Shown: in pieces, positions 9,286-17,797 of the stretch
Layout: every line of letters begins with the position of its first letter
How positions within the stretch are numbered: position 1 is the stretch's first letter
DNA from: Streptomyces tuirus
Lineage (GTDB): Bacteria > Actinomycetota > Actinomycetes > Streptomycetales > Streptomycetaceae
Direction of reading: 5' to 3'
DNA length: 64,000 nucleotides
Assembly: GCA_018195615.1 (NCBI GenBank)
Contig: JAGTPG010000001.1
Span: forward strand, 1,116,001 to 1,180,000
Position numbers and translations under genes: made by a program
The notes under the pieces: generated by a model
What the model saw: the letters and a program-made list of their open reading frames with translations, nothing else
What the model was told of the DNA's origin: nothing
The model's database searches: none

Positions 9286-9858
9286 CTAGCGGCCAGCCGT
9301 CGGCGTGGCCGTCGGGTGCCACTCGCGGCGGAGGAGGCCGAAGACCCACGAGTCGGAGACGTCGCCGTTGACGACGCAGTCCTCGCGCAGGGTGCCTTCG
9401 CGGACGAAGCCGAGCTTCTCCAAGACCCGGGCGGACGCTACGTTGCGTGTGTCGGTCTCGGCCTGGACGCGGTTCAGGTCCAGGGTGTCGAACGCCCAAC
9501 GCAGGACGGCGTGCGCGGTCTCCGTGGCGTAGCCGTGGCCCCACGCGGCGGCGTCGAAGACGTAGCCCAGGGACGCGCTGCGGAAGTCCGGGTTCCAGCT
9601 GGTCAGGCCGCACCAGCCGATAAACGCGCCGTCGGAGACGCGGTCGACGGCCACCCGCGCACCCGTGCCTTCCTCCTCGATCCTCCGGCAGGTCGCGATG
9701 AAGCGCTGGGCGCGCGCCGGTTCGGTCCACGGCGGGGAGTCCCAGTAACGCAGCACGTTGGCGCTGCTGTGCAGCGCGTATAGCGACGCCGCGTCGGCGT
9801 CGGTGAACGGCCGCAGTCGCAGGCGGGCTGTGTACAGCTCGGGGGTGGGCAAGGTCAT
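9286..9858 (-). CDS. GNAT N-acetyltransferase, RimJ/RimL type
   Basis: A 190-residue acetyltransferase starting TARLRLRPFTDADAASLY, with the acetyl-CoA loop region WGHGYATETAHAVLRWAF and the late motif LNRVQAETDTRNVASARVLEKLGF typical of the RimJ/RimL ribosomal-protein acetyltransferase subgroup. It probably acetylates an amine on a protein N-terminus or a small molecule. Of two nearby ATGs the second (9858) is preferred because GGCAGG is correctly spaced for it and would abut the first. Confidence 0.85.
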   Translation of the reverse strand: MTLPTPELYTARLRLRPFTDADAASLYALHSSANVLRYWDSPPWTEPARAQRFIATCRRIEEEGTGARVAVDRVSDGAFIGWCGLTSWNPDFRSASLGYVFDAAAWGHGYATETAHAVLRWAFDTLDLNRVQAETDTRNVASARVLEKLGFVREGTLREDCVVNGDVSDSWVFGLLRREWHPTATPTAGR

Positions 9859-10092
9859 GGGGAGCATCCTGCCGCGTCACGCTCGCCCCGACCATCCGTT
9901 TATCCGGACGGTGGGGGCGCGCACGTCCGCGGTGACGCCGGACGCGCCGGATGGGCGGTGAGTTGGCAGTACTGTGCCGGCCATCGCACCCAGCAGCGCC
10001 TCTCCGTGCCAGTGCTGCTGTCGAAACCCGTGAGCATTTCGATTCTCTCTCGGGTGGCGGCTGCTTCCCGACCCGGTGTACATCCGCTTCCC

Positions 10093-11228
10093 GTACTCGG
10101 ATCTGGCACAGATCCTGGGGAGCCGTCACGGCGAGTCACCGATGCGGCATCTGCCACGCCCTGGACGATGCGCTTGGCCTGGATCTGCCCTGCAGGTGGT
10201 CCGGGAGGAGACGGTGAGGGGCACCTGTGGGCACGCTAGGCTGCGGTTCTTCTGCGGATGGGGCATCGCATGTGGCAGCGGGGGATATGGGTGGTCATGT
10301 TCGGCGCGGCCCTGGTGGTCCTCGCCGGCTGCGGTTCCAAGACCCCGACACCGATGAGGAGGCGACAGATGTGGCCACGGCCTCCGCCTGGACGCTCGCC
10401 GCTCCGATTGGCATCGACGGTGTCCGTGCCGCCGACGGCGGCCGGTCTCTGGTGGTCGATGCCGAAGTGCCCGACGGGGCACGCGACTGCGTGCGCAGCC
10501 TGCGCGGTGAGCTCGACACTGTCGCGCACGGCACGGTATACGTGAAGGTCACGTACGAGACCCGTTCCGTGGACCAGGACTCCGGCTGCACCGGCACGCG
10601 GCGGGTCAAAGCAACGGTGAAGCTGGGCGAGCCCCTGGGCTCCCGCAGGGTCATGGTGAACAGCATGGACGTGTACACCCGCGTCGGTGCCACGCCACCC
10701 GCCCTGCGGCAGTGCGGTGAGAACGGCTGCGACCCCACGCCGCCGCGTTGCACTTCGTCCTCGTACCGGCAGGCGGTCAACGACACGGACATCCCCAAGC
10801 ACACGAGCTGGGAAGAACGCGGCTGCGACGACACGTGGCTGGTGCTGGACCTGTCGACCCGGATGGGGCCGGTGTGCGGTGACGCCGGCGACGGATGCTC
10901 CTCCTCTGGTGTCTCCCAGCGCTGGTTCTACCAAGCCGAGTCCTCGGGCTGGCGGCCGGTCGCCACGAACGGCGATGCGGGGTGCGGCGAGATCCACAAA
11001 GTCCTGCCGGAACTGCCCGAGCACCTCTGTGCGTCGCTGCCGCGGCTCGACCGCGGCTGATCCCAGAGCCTGCGGCGCTTGGTCACTGGAGCAGGATCAG
11101 ATCAATTCGCGGAGAATCCGGCCCGCCCGTAAAGCTGCCGTTTGATCTTTTTCGTCCGACGGCTCTCGGTTCGAACGACCAGTGACCCGCCGTGACGGCT
11201 CCCCAAGATTTGTGCCAGATCCCCGTAC
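10093..11228. mobile_element. Possible cargo element with 47-bp terminal inverted repeats
   Basis: The sequence at 10093-10139 recurs as its reverse complement at 11182-11228 with 42 of 47 bases matching (core GATCTGGCACA and TGGGGAGCCGTCACGGCG). The two copies point inward and bracket 1.04 kb containing one lipoprotein gene and no transposase. The right copy lies inside the coding region of the pRiA4b-like gene, changing its C-terminus. No target-site duplication is visible. It could be a non-autonomous transposon, or two solo ends of related insertion sequences. Confidence 0.4.
10258..11060 (+). CDS. Secreted lipoprotein, unknown function (one undercall)
   Basis: After adding one C to the run near 10350 the protein is 267 residues: a lipoprotein signal (MFGAALVVLAGC, lipobox LAGC) followed by GSKTPDTDEEATDVA and a cysteine-rich domain (pairs such as DSGCTGTRR, RQCGENGCDP, EERGCDD, CGDAGDGCSS and DAGCGEIHK). 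The even spread of cysteines suggests disulfide bonds outside the membrane. Starts at 10258 or 10270 are equally possible; a TAGGCT -10-like element sits at 10237. The gene is flanked by the 47-bp inverted repeats. I do not recognise the family. Confidence 0.6.
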
Positions 11229-11523
11229 TCGCGGACAGAGCCAACGGTGCCGTCCGGGGCCTCACCGTCCCACCAGTCCAGGGGGCTGACACGGTTGCCG
11301 TTGGACAGCGTGAACAGCTGTAGGTGGGCCTGGTCCCAGCGGCCGAAGGCGAGATCGATGGCCGCGGCGAACTGGGCGAAGGTGTGCGAGCGCGCGGCGG
11401 CGAAGACCCGGCCAGGGCGAGGCCACAGATCTGCCCGTGCCCGGAGACCAACTCCACCCGGATGTACAGCCAGGTACGTGCCGTGAACTCAACTCCTTCA
11501 TCGCCAGGCCCACGAACCAACAC
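11102..11523 (-). CDS. pRiA4b ORF-3-like protein, 3' end altered (one undercall)
   Basis: With one extra G near 11423 the product reads EFTARTWLYIRVELVSG, then HGADLWPRPGRVFAAARS, HTFAQFAAAIDLAFGRWD and QAHLQLFTLSNG. This resembles the plasmid pRiA4b ORF-3-like family found next to many mobile elements. After DGEAPDGTVGSVREY the frame runs into the right 47-bp inverted repeat, and the normal C-terminal half of the family is missing. It is therefore probably a truncated, inactive gene. Function of the family is unknown. Confidence 0.5.
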
Positions 11524-11710
11524 CCAAGGCTACTGAGTGTGATTGCCAGCGGGGGAACCGGCCGGCCCTACGCGGGGACACGAGGCACGAGGCACGCAAG
11601 AAGAAACCGTACGCCCATTGGCTCGAAGCGGAACCCGGCATCGGGGAGCAAGTCATCTCTGCCGAGCCCCGGCAATGAGTTGGAGAGGCGCGCGTGGCAG
11701 GCTCTGGGGT

Positions 11711-12259
11711 ATGGAGTGGAGTTTCAAGTTGCACGGGGGGATCGCGGCAGGGTTGAGTACCGTGCTGCTGTTGCTCGCCGTGCTCACGTGGCTGCCGGGG
11801 ACCTTGCCGCTGGCGGGGTCGAAGTGGCCGATGGTGGCGATCGTGGTGCTTCTCTTCCCAATCTTTATAGCTGCCTTGGTGCGCATGTTCCTGAGTGGGG
11901 CAGACCGGCACTCGATGTGGCTCGCCTTTCGATGTCTGCCTGGCAGGTTGCAGGCATTTCTTGGGGCCCTGGCCATCTCGGGCATCGTGCTGATGCTTCT
12001 CAGCACGGCTGGCGCGGGGAACTGGCAGGCGCCAGAGGTCAAGGATGGCCGATACTTCGTTTTCGACACGACTCCCCACGCACGCGGCACGATTGAGGTC
12101 TCGCACAGCCAGTACGAGGCTGTCCTCGAGAGCGATCAGCGCAGCATGCTTGCGATCCCAGGCATGCTCTTTGCTGGAGCCGCATATGTCGTCTTTGCGG
12201 CAGGGGAGTTGCGCCGGGCGGATGTTGGGTTCAGATCTTCGCAGCCGGTGCAGGTCTGA
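11711..12259 (+). CDS. Four-helix membrane protein, unknown
   Basis: A 182-residue protein with four likely membrane helices: IAAGLSTVLLLLAVLTWL, PMVAIVVLLFPIFIAAL, AFLGALAISGIVLMLLS and MLAIPGMLFAGAAYVVFAA. A hydrophilic stretch between helices three and four (APEVKDGRYFVFDTTPHARG) would lie outside. Codon use is weaker in GC3 than its neighbours, hinting at transfer. I do not recognise the family; ATG 11711 is the first start that gives a sensible N-terminus. Confidence 0.5.
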   Translation: MEWSFKLHGGIAAGLSTVLLLLAVLTWLPGTLPLAGSKWPMVAIVVLLFPIFIAALVRMFLSGADRHSMWLAFRCLPGRLQAFLGALAISGIVLMLLSTAGAGNWQAPEVKDGRYFVFDTTPHARGTIEVSHSQYEAVLESDQRSMLAIPGMLFAGAAYVVFAAGELRRADVGFRSSQPVQV

Positions 12260-12470
12260 AGATCCAGGTTGTAGCTGATCGCTTGGCACTGGTGCCGGCA
12301 TCGACTGTGACGCTTGGAGGCCCTCCCCAGCAGCAACGGGGCATTCGGCGCGGTTGGCCGCAGTGCTTGTGAGGGTGGTGATAATGCGGTGCTGGCGGTC
12401 CTCGGCCGCCGTAGGCGGCCTTGCCCCGCCGTCGCCAGCGGAAAGGATCGGCTGTCGGAGGGCGGTTGGG

Positions 12471-13001
12471 ATGCAGACCAGAGTGCTTCGGCGGCCGGTG
12501 TACGTATGGTTTCCTGTAGCCGCGGCGATTTCGTCCTACGTTTGTTCGGTTTTGATCGCAGGTCCGTGGGACGAGGAGCCGGCGGCGGCGTTCGCGGTCG
12601 CCGGAGCTTCGATCTTCTTCTGGGCGCTTGGATGGGACTCGGCCATCCGAAGTACTGACAATCACGTGTCCTTCACCAACTTTCTCGTGACCGCAACCGT
12701 TGCCTGGACCGATGTCGACGAGGTGGATGTGCATGATGGCCTGACCATTACCTTGAGAGACGGGCGCGAGATGGGCTCGGTCGCCTTTGGCAGTTCACTG
12801 CTGGGTTCCTTCACCGGCTACAGGACGCATCAACGGGCCTTTCATCTGCTTCGAGAAGCCCAACTCAAAGCGTCCGGGACGCAGGGCGGTAACAGTAAGG
12901 GGCAGGTCCGTCGGCACTGGTCCTTTGAATGGCGACGGCTCCTCTGCGCCCTCACAGTTGCCCATGGCCCACTCGCGGTGATCCTCGTCCTGTCGCGGTA
13001 A
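12471..13001 (+). CDS. Small membrane protein with PH-like middle, unknown
   Basis: A 176-residue protein starting at ATG 12471 with GGAGGG eight bases upstream. Two N-terminal helices (VYVWFPVAAAISSYVCSVL and FAVAGASIFFWALGW) are followed by a soluble part (FTNFLVTATVAWTDVDEVDVHDGLTI split by short turns, then LRDGREMGSVAFG) that resembles bacterial PH-like domains, and a C-terminal helix (LTVAHGPLAVILVLS). Lower GC than average. Function unknown. Confidence 0.5.
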   Translation: MQTRVLRRPVYVWFPVAAAISSYVCSVLIAGPWDEEPAAAFAVAGASIFFWALGWDSAIRSTDNHVSFTNFLVTATVAWTDVDEVDVHDGLTITLRDGREMGSVAFGSSLLGSFTGYRTHQRAFHLLREAQLKASGTQGGNSKGQVRRHWSFEWRRLLCALTVAHGPLAVILVLSR

Positions 13002-13094
13002 GCGGAAGTGCCGGGCCTGAACTTGCTGACGGGGCCATATCCTGAGTCCTTTTCCAACCTCAGGTTGTGGCGTGATGAAGGACGAGAACGGTCT

Positions 13095-13209
13095 TCACGA
13101 TGTCGTGATCCGGTTGGTGCTGCAGCGGAGCTTTCCTAGGAGGCGCCAGCCTTTGAAGGTGGCCATGGCCTGTTCGCCGATGCAGCGGATCTTGGCGTGG
13201 CTGCTGTGG
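13095..13209 (-). pseudogene. IS5-family transposase C-terminal fragment
   Basis: The last 38 codons read SHAKIRCIGEQAMATFKGWR and then LLGKLRCSTNRIT, the diagnostic C-terminal segment of IS5-group DDE transposases. The catalytic DDE core is absent upstream, so it is a dead remnant marking an old insertion at the left edge of the rearranged block at 13-15 kb. Confidence 0.75.
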
Positions 13210-13301
13210 CGGAGGCGTGCTGGCCGACGGCCGCGCCCGTGCGGGGACGACGAAGCCATTTTCGGTGACATGTGCCGGGGATGGGCCCCTCGCCCGTTGG
13301 T

Positions 13302-13644
13302 TCAGGAAGCCCGGATCGCCTGGTCGATCTCCGCGCCGGTACGGGCCACGGCGACGGGCCACTCGTCCCTGAGGGAGGTGGCAGAAGCTCGCGGTCCTCG
13401 TCCCGCTGGATCATGGCCGACCCGCCCGGGACGACGAGCGCGGCATCCAGCCGTCGCAGCAGGACGGCCAGGAGGTCCATGATCCCGTCCCCTCTGCATC
13501 GGTTGAATATGTGCCGATCGGGCTGTTGAAGTACACACCCGCCTCCTTTCCCCCCGCCGGACTCACCTGCAGGAAGTCCGTCTCGGGGTCCCGCACCACC
13601 GCATAGGGGCCGAGGACCTCGTCCGGGAGGGGCGCGGCCGTCAC
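13302..13644 (-). CDS. Hypothetical protein (two undercalls)
   Basis: Adding one G near 13485 and one C near 13395 gives a continuous 114-residue protein: MTAAPLPDEVLGPYAVV, then DPETDFLQVSPAGGKEAGVY, DGIMDLLAVLLRRLDAALVV and DEWPVAVARTGAEIDQAIRA. The repaired frame has good third-position bias, so a gene is likely. I do not recognise it. It lies among remnants and may itself be truncated at its start, which has no clear ribosome site. Confidence 0.4.
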
Positions 13645-13783
13645 CGCTGCAGCGCGTCGCCGAGGCCGTCGCGGGCGACCCGGCCGGCTGTCCGAGCGCG
13701 ACAGCAGGGAATCGATTGCCGCCCTCGGCCCGGTGATCCATCAACCAACCGAGATAGAACAGCCCCTGATTGATGACGCCCGC

Positions 13784-13974
13784 AGCGGTGACGGAGACCG
13801 CGAAGCAGCTCGGGCCGAACACTTCGAGGACGGTGTCGGCAACCGCCCTGGGGGACGCGGTCACCAGGGCTGTGGGCAACGCCCTCGCGGGCCAGGGCGT
13901 CGAGCAGGTTGAGCGCGCCGGGGCGCGGCACAGTGCCGGTGCGGACGCGGTCCGCGAACTCCCGGTGGAGCACG
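13784..13974 (-). pseudogene. Inverted 5' piece of a HAD hydrolase
   Basis: Read on the minus strand the segment gives SVLHREFADRVRTGTVPRPG, ALNLLDALAREG and, in another frame, PTALVTASPRAVADTVLEVF ending FAVSVTA. This is the cap-to-motif-II part of a HAD subfamily IA phosphatase. The following part of the same gene lies directly to the right but on the opposite strand, so this ~190-base piece has been inverted in place. Confidence 0.6.
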
Positions 13975-14205
13975 GACGACACCGAGCACACCAAGCCCGC
14001 CCCCGACCCCTACCTCGCCGCCTGTCGCGCCCTCGCCGCCGATCCAGCCCGCTGCGTAGCCGTCGAGGACACCCCGACCGGCGTCACCTCCGCCGAGGCC
14101 GCCGGGTGCGCGGTGCTCGCGGTTCCCTCTCTGGCACCGATCGCTACGGCGCCCGGGCGGACGGTGCTGGACAGCCTCGAAGGGGTCACTCCCGAGCGTC
14201 GGTGC
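13975..14205 (+). pseudogene. 3' piece of the same HAD hydrolase
   Basis: The frame reads DDTEHTKPAPDPYLAACRAL, then PARCVAVEDTPTGVTSAEAA and GCAVLAVPS. It contains the motif III lysine (KPAPDPY) and motif IV (VEDTPTG) of HAD subfamily IA enzymes. It starts exactly where the inverted piece at 13784-13974 ends. The catalytic Asp of motif I is not present in either piece. The frame continues without a stop into the next gene. Confidence 0.65.
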
Positions 14206-14208
14206 GGG

Positions 14209-14867
14209 ATGCTGCCCCGCGAGCTGCGCGTGCTGAGCTGGAACCTCTGGCTCGGCGGGACGAAGGTGGACGATCACCGGGCCAAGCAGCTCAAGGTCAT
14301 CCTGGACACCGGGGCCGATGTCGTGGGTCTGCAGGAAACAGGCGGCACCTCGGCGCGGGAACTCGCCGAGGGCCTCGGCTGGCACCATCACACTGCGGGC
14401 AAGAACCTCGGCATCATCAGCCGCCACCCGATCACCGCCGGCCTCGGCGACCCCGATGTCGGCTTCTACGGGGCGGCCGGCGCCCGCATCCGCATCGACG
14501 AGGCGCATGAGGTGGACGTCTGGACCGCTCATCTCCATTACACGCCGTACGGACCCTACGAGGCCGCCTTCGACGGACTCCCCGCATCCGAGCTGATCGC
14601 CCACGAGGAGATCCGGCTCGCACAGATGCGGGACACCCTGCGCCGGATCGCGCAGTCCGCCGACGCCGACCGGCCCGTGATTCTCACCGGGGACTTCAAC
14701 ACTCCCTTTCATCTGGACTGGCCGGACGTCGAATGGCCGGTGACGAAAGCCGCCGAGGAGGCCGGCCTGCGCGACTCCTACCGCGGGGCACACCCCGACC
14801 GTCCACCGACCCCGGCCACACCTGGTCCCCCGTCCACCCCGAACATCAACTTTTCCGACGTTCCTGA
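14209..14867 (+). CDS. Endonuclease/exonuclease/phosphatase-family protein, truncated (one undercall)
   Basis: From ATG 14209 the protein has the EEP fold signatures LRVLSWNLWLGG, VVGLQETG (catalytic Glu), WTAHLHYTPYGPYEAAFDG and VILTGDFNTPFHLDW (catalytic Asp/Asn). One extra C near 14805 restores the late motif PGHTWSPVHPEH, after which the sequence stops at 14867 without the final His motif (usually followed by RIDF). It is therefore C-terminally truncated at a junction with a LysR fragment. Upstream it is in frame with the HAD remnant. Activity is doubtful. Confidence 0.6.
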
Positions 14868-15054
14868 GATGGCCCTGCGCCCGTTGATCGACCCAGTACC
14901 CCTCGCCCCCGTCTCCATGGTCTGGCGCCGCGGTCTGCGCCACCCGGGAGTGAGCGCTCTGATCGACGCCGCTCAAGCCCTCGGCACAGCTGAGGGGTGG
15001 CTCGAACGCCCCTCAGACTCCTGGCTCCCCGACGTTGACATCGCCATCACAACA
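14868..15054 (+). pseudogene. C-terminal piece of a LysR regulator
   Basis: The frame reads ALRPLIDPVPLAPVSMVWRR, then GLRHPGVSALIDAAQALG and EGWLERPSDSWLP, the usual end of the effector-binding domain of an actinobacterial LysR-type regulator. There is no helix-turn-helix. The piece is in the same frame as the preceding HAD and EEP fragments when the EEP undercall is left uncorrected. Confidence 0.55.
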
Positions 15055-15151
15055 GACCGAAACAGACTTCAGACAGACCAGCGGCCGTCGAAAATGTGAA
15101 ACGACCTCTGAGCAACACGAGCCACACGGCACGAGAAGGGGCAGCAAGGCG

Positions 15152-15355
15152 ATGACGGGACAGCGGGCTCGAAGACGGGGCGGTCGGCTTCCTTGGTGGC
15201 GACTGGTGAGCCTGTCCCGTCGGCGTCCTTCCGGCATGGCGGTCGAGGGACTTCTCGTCGCCCTGATCGGCACCGTTCTTGTCGTCGGCGCAGGTGTGGT
15301 CGGCACCCTCACCGGGCCGGCGGCGGTGCGGTCCGGGGCCGCAGGCGTAATCTGA
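15152..15355 (+). CDS. Possible small membrane protein
   Basis: Sixty-seven codons from ATG 15152: a basic N-terminus (TGQRARRRGGRL) and one hydrophobic helix (GLLVALIGTVLVVGAGVVGTL). Spacing of a weak AAGG site is acceptable. No family recognised; it could be an overprediction in a remnant-rich stretch. Confidence 0.25.
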   Translation: MTGQRARRRGGRLPWWRLVSLSRRRPSGMAVEGLLVALIGTVLVVGAGVVGTLTGPAAVRSGAAGVI

Positions 15356-15372
15356 ACATTCGCGCTCACTCT

Positions 15373-15609
15373 CTATCTTCTGATCGTGCGGGCGGGCCGG
15401 GTGCTGGTCGGCGCCGTTGTCGTGACGGGCCTGGCGGTCGCGGAGGGCAGGCTGAAGCCGGGGGCGTGGGCGCCAACGGTCAGCGCGCGGTCGACCTGGC
15501 CGGACGCGGCCAGCTCCCGTCCTGCCCGGTTCATGATCTCTCGGACGTCGGCGGGGATCTGTTCCTGCCTCCTGTCGTAGAAGGCGCGCAGTTCGGCGCT
15601 GAGGCTCAT
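15373..15609 (-). pseudogene. Truncated peroxiredoxin-like gene
   Basis: From ATG 15609 the first ~57 residues (SLSAELRAFYDRRQEQIP, DVREIMNRAGRELAA, GAHAPGFSLPSA) match the N-terminus of AhpC/TSA-type peroxiredoxins that carry a helical leader. The frame then leaves the family (TTTAPTSTRPARTIRR) and stops before the catalytic cysteine. The gene is divergent from the TetR gene at 15756 and shares its operators, so it was probably the regulated target before truncation. Confidence 0.65.
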
Positions 15610-15651
15610 CGGGTGCTCCTCCTGGATCGTTGGTCTGCATGTCCGGCCCGC

Positions 15652-15675
15652 ATCTTGGAATGACCGTTTCAAGAT
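15652..15675. promoter_or_regulatory. TetR operator, copy 1
   Basis: A 24-base imperfect palindrome: arm ATCTTGGAA, six central bases TGACCG, arm TTTCAAGAT. It lies 43 bases upstream of the peroxiredoxin start and is almost identical to the copy at 15715-15738. Confidence 0.75.
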
Positions 15676-15714
15676 AGCGGTCCGAGTGGACTCCGGTCAG
15701 CACCTGCGCGCAGT

Positions 15715-15738
15715 ATCTTGGAATAGCCATTTCAAGAT
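15715..15738. promoter_or_regulatory. TetR operator, copy 2
   Basis: Arms ATCTTGGAA and TTTCAAGAT around TAGCCA, ending 17 bases before the TetR start codon. Centre-to-centre distance to copy 1 is 63 bases, six helical turns, so both sites face the same side of the DNA. Position predicts autoregulation and control of the divergent gene. Confidence 0.75.
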
Positions 15739-15755
15739 GACGGGGTTGGTTGGCC

Positions 15756-16352
15756 ATGCCGGACGTCAAGCACTTCGATCCGGACGCGACCCTGGAGACG
15801 GTGGTCCGGCTCTTCTGGCGGCAGGGCGTGGCCTCCACCGGCATCCAGGACATCGTGAACGCGACCGGGCTCAACCGCTCCAGCCTGTACGCCACATTCG
15901 GCGGCAAGATGCAGCTCTACCACACCGCCCTCGAACGCTACGCAGACAGCCGCTCGCGGCCCGTCCTCGACCGCCTCGCGGAGGACGAGCGGGGACTGCC
16001 CGCCGTCGCCGACTTCTTCACCGGGCTGATCGAGACGCGCTGCTCGGGCGAGTACGCCCAGTGGGGCTGCATGGTCTCCAACGCACACGCGGGCGCCGAG
16101 AACGTCGACCCCGCCATACGGGCCCTCCTCGACCGGCAGCACAAGCGCCTGCGCGACGCGCTGCACGCGGCACTCCTCAACGCCCAGGCACACGGACAAC
16201 TGGCCCCGGGCGCCGATCCCGCCGCCACGGCCGAGGTACTGGCGCTGCTCGCACACGGCGTGAACCTGCGATCCCGAGCCGGGGCGGACGCGGGCCAGCT
16301 CAGGCAGACCGTGGCCACCGCCCTCCACGCGATCAGCTGCCCGGCAGCCTGA
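15756..16352 (+). CDS. TetR-family transcriptional regulator
   Basis: A 198-residue repressor. The N-terminal HTH (residues ~10-55) has LETVVRLFWRQGVASTGIQ, DIVNATGLNRSSLYATFGGK, followed by an all-helical ligand domain with CSGEYAQWGCMVSN, a cysteine-containing stretch typical of the YxaF/AcrR-like subgroup. The ATG at 15756 follows operator copy 2. Its expected target is the divergent peroxiredoxin gene, now truncated. An inducer of the quinone, aldehyde or drug type is plausible but not shown by the sequence. Confidence 0.85.
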   Translation: MPDVKHFDPDATLETVVRLFWRQGVASTGIQDIVNATGLNRSSLYATFGGKMQLYHTALERYADSRSRPVLDRLAEDERGLPAVADFFTGLIETRCSGEYAQWGCMVSNAHAGAENVDPAIRALLDRQHKRLRDALHAALLNAQAHGQLAPGADPAATAEVLALLAHGVNLRSRAGADAGQLRQTVATALHAISCPAA

Positions 16353-16635
16353 TCCGGGCGAACCGGCCTACCGTCATCCGCCTCAACTCCAATCGACCTC
16401 CGCTGTCATCTCGCGCTCTCCGTGACGTGCGAGCGCGACCGCCTGCACCTCCAATCCACGAGCGATCCAGCGCCCGGGCTCGCCCGGCGCCCGCCTGGCG
16501 TGTATCAGCACAGGTCAAGCAGTGGACCCGCTGGCAGGCCCCAGCCGGGACTCCGGCTGGAATGACCGCCGGGACCGAGTGGTCTCGACCGGGGCGCGGA
16601 GTTGCTGCCCTCGCGGCGGCCACGGGTTTGGCGAC

Positions 16636-16992
16636 CTAACGGGATACCAGGACAGCGGCGAAGCTGGTCGCGAAGGCGGAGGCGAGGTTGGCCGCGCCCA
16701 GGCCAACCAGGGCCCTCAGCACGATACGGCGGTCGATGTGGCCGGTGGCGACGGTGACCAGGGGCGCCGATACGGCGGCGACCAGGCCGGGCACGGCCAC
16801 CTTCAGCCCCGCAGTGCCTGCCGACACCTCCAGGGCGCTACCGACCGGGGTGAGCAGGCCCACGGGCAGTAGTTCGCAGGTCATCAGGGCGAAGATGTTC
16901 AGTGTCAGCGCCAGGACGGCGAGCCAGCCGTTGACGGGCGAACGGCCGCTGGTGGCGGACACTTGGTGTGTCGAGGGTGGTCGCGGCTTCAT
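16636..16992 (-). pseudogene. N-terminal fragment of an MFS exporter
   Basis: From ATG 16992 (AAGGG five bases upstream) 118 residues cover the first three to four helices of a DHA1-type major facilitator: WLAVLALTLNIFALMTCELL, GLLTPVGSALEVSAGTAG, LVAAVSAPLVTVATGHIDRR. The motif A-like loop GHIDRR is present. The frame ends with TAG immediately after ATSFAAVLVSR, where the family continues for another 280 residues. A truncated, nonfunctional gene with an intact promoter end. Confidence 0.7.
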
Positions 16993-17076
16993 CAGCCCTT
17001 CGTGAGGAAAGCGGTCCGTGGCATGCCAGGGGCGGTGGCCTGAGGGCCGGCCACCGCCCACGCGCGTAGCTGTCGG

Positions 17077-17529
17077 TCACTCGGTGCCGGCGGTCTTGCG
17101 TGTGGGGACGTTCATCCGGTTCCACGTGCTGACGGTGAAGATCAACGCGATGAGCTGGGCGAGTTCCTTCTCGCCGAAGTGCCTGGCGGCCTCGCCGTAG
17201 ATCTCGTCCGACACACCCTCGGGAAGGCGGGTGACGGCCTCGGTCGGCGCCAGCGCGGCCCGCTCGCTCTCGGTGTACAGACTCGACTCCTCCCAGGCGG
17301 AGAGCTGGTAGATGCGCTCCTCCGTCTCACCGGCCTTGCGGGCGTCGGACGTGTGCTAGTCGATGCAGTACGCGCAGCGGTTGATCTGGGAGGCGCGAAT
17401 CTGCACCAGCTCGAGCAGGACGGGGTCGAGCCCCTCACGGGCGGCGGCATCGAGGGCGAGGACGGCCTTGAAAACCTTGGGGGCGACGGCGGAGAAGTTC
17501 ATGCGCTCACGCACCTGAAAAGTTGTCAT
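17077..17529 (-). CDS. AhpD/carboxymuconolactone decarboxylase-like protein with internal amber codon
   Basis: A 150-codon frame encodes an alkylhydroperoxidase D-like protein: LELVQIRASQINRCAYCID holds the CxxC pair (C52, C55), followed by a TAG at codon 58 (17356-17358) and then HTSDARKAGETEERI, where His59 is the expected proton-relay residue. The rest of the family sequence continues in the same frame to a TGA at 17077. Family members usually have Met at the TAG position, and CATG here reads CTAG. Either the gene is dead, the stop is read through, or it is a sequence error. The homologous enzymes reduce peroxides or decarboxylate muconolactones. Confidence 0.7.
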
Positions 17530-17797
17530 GCCATGACCGTAGAAGCGGAATCGACCCAGGACGTGGTGCATTTCTGTGGCAGGAAGATGGGTCAATCCGA
17601 GGTCCGAGACGCATCGACGCGGTGCTCGCCCACCTCGACGCCCGCCCCCCTGGCCCAGGACGTGGCCGTCACCATCGGTTCCAGCGGCAAATCCGTGTTG
17701 GCAGTCCTGCCCTTGCGCACTGACCCATTCAGCCGCCGCGGGCGCAACTTTGGACCCCGCCCCATCATCGATGATCACGCCTAGCAGAATGATCTAC

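Noticed and set aside
13690..13783. Minus-strand reading NQGLFYLGWLMDHRAEGG, possibly part of a nuclease-like hypothetical protein
   Set aside because: Too short and frame-broken to assign; could equally be an antisense shadow.
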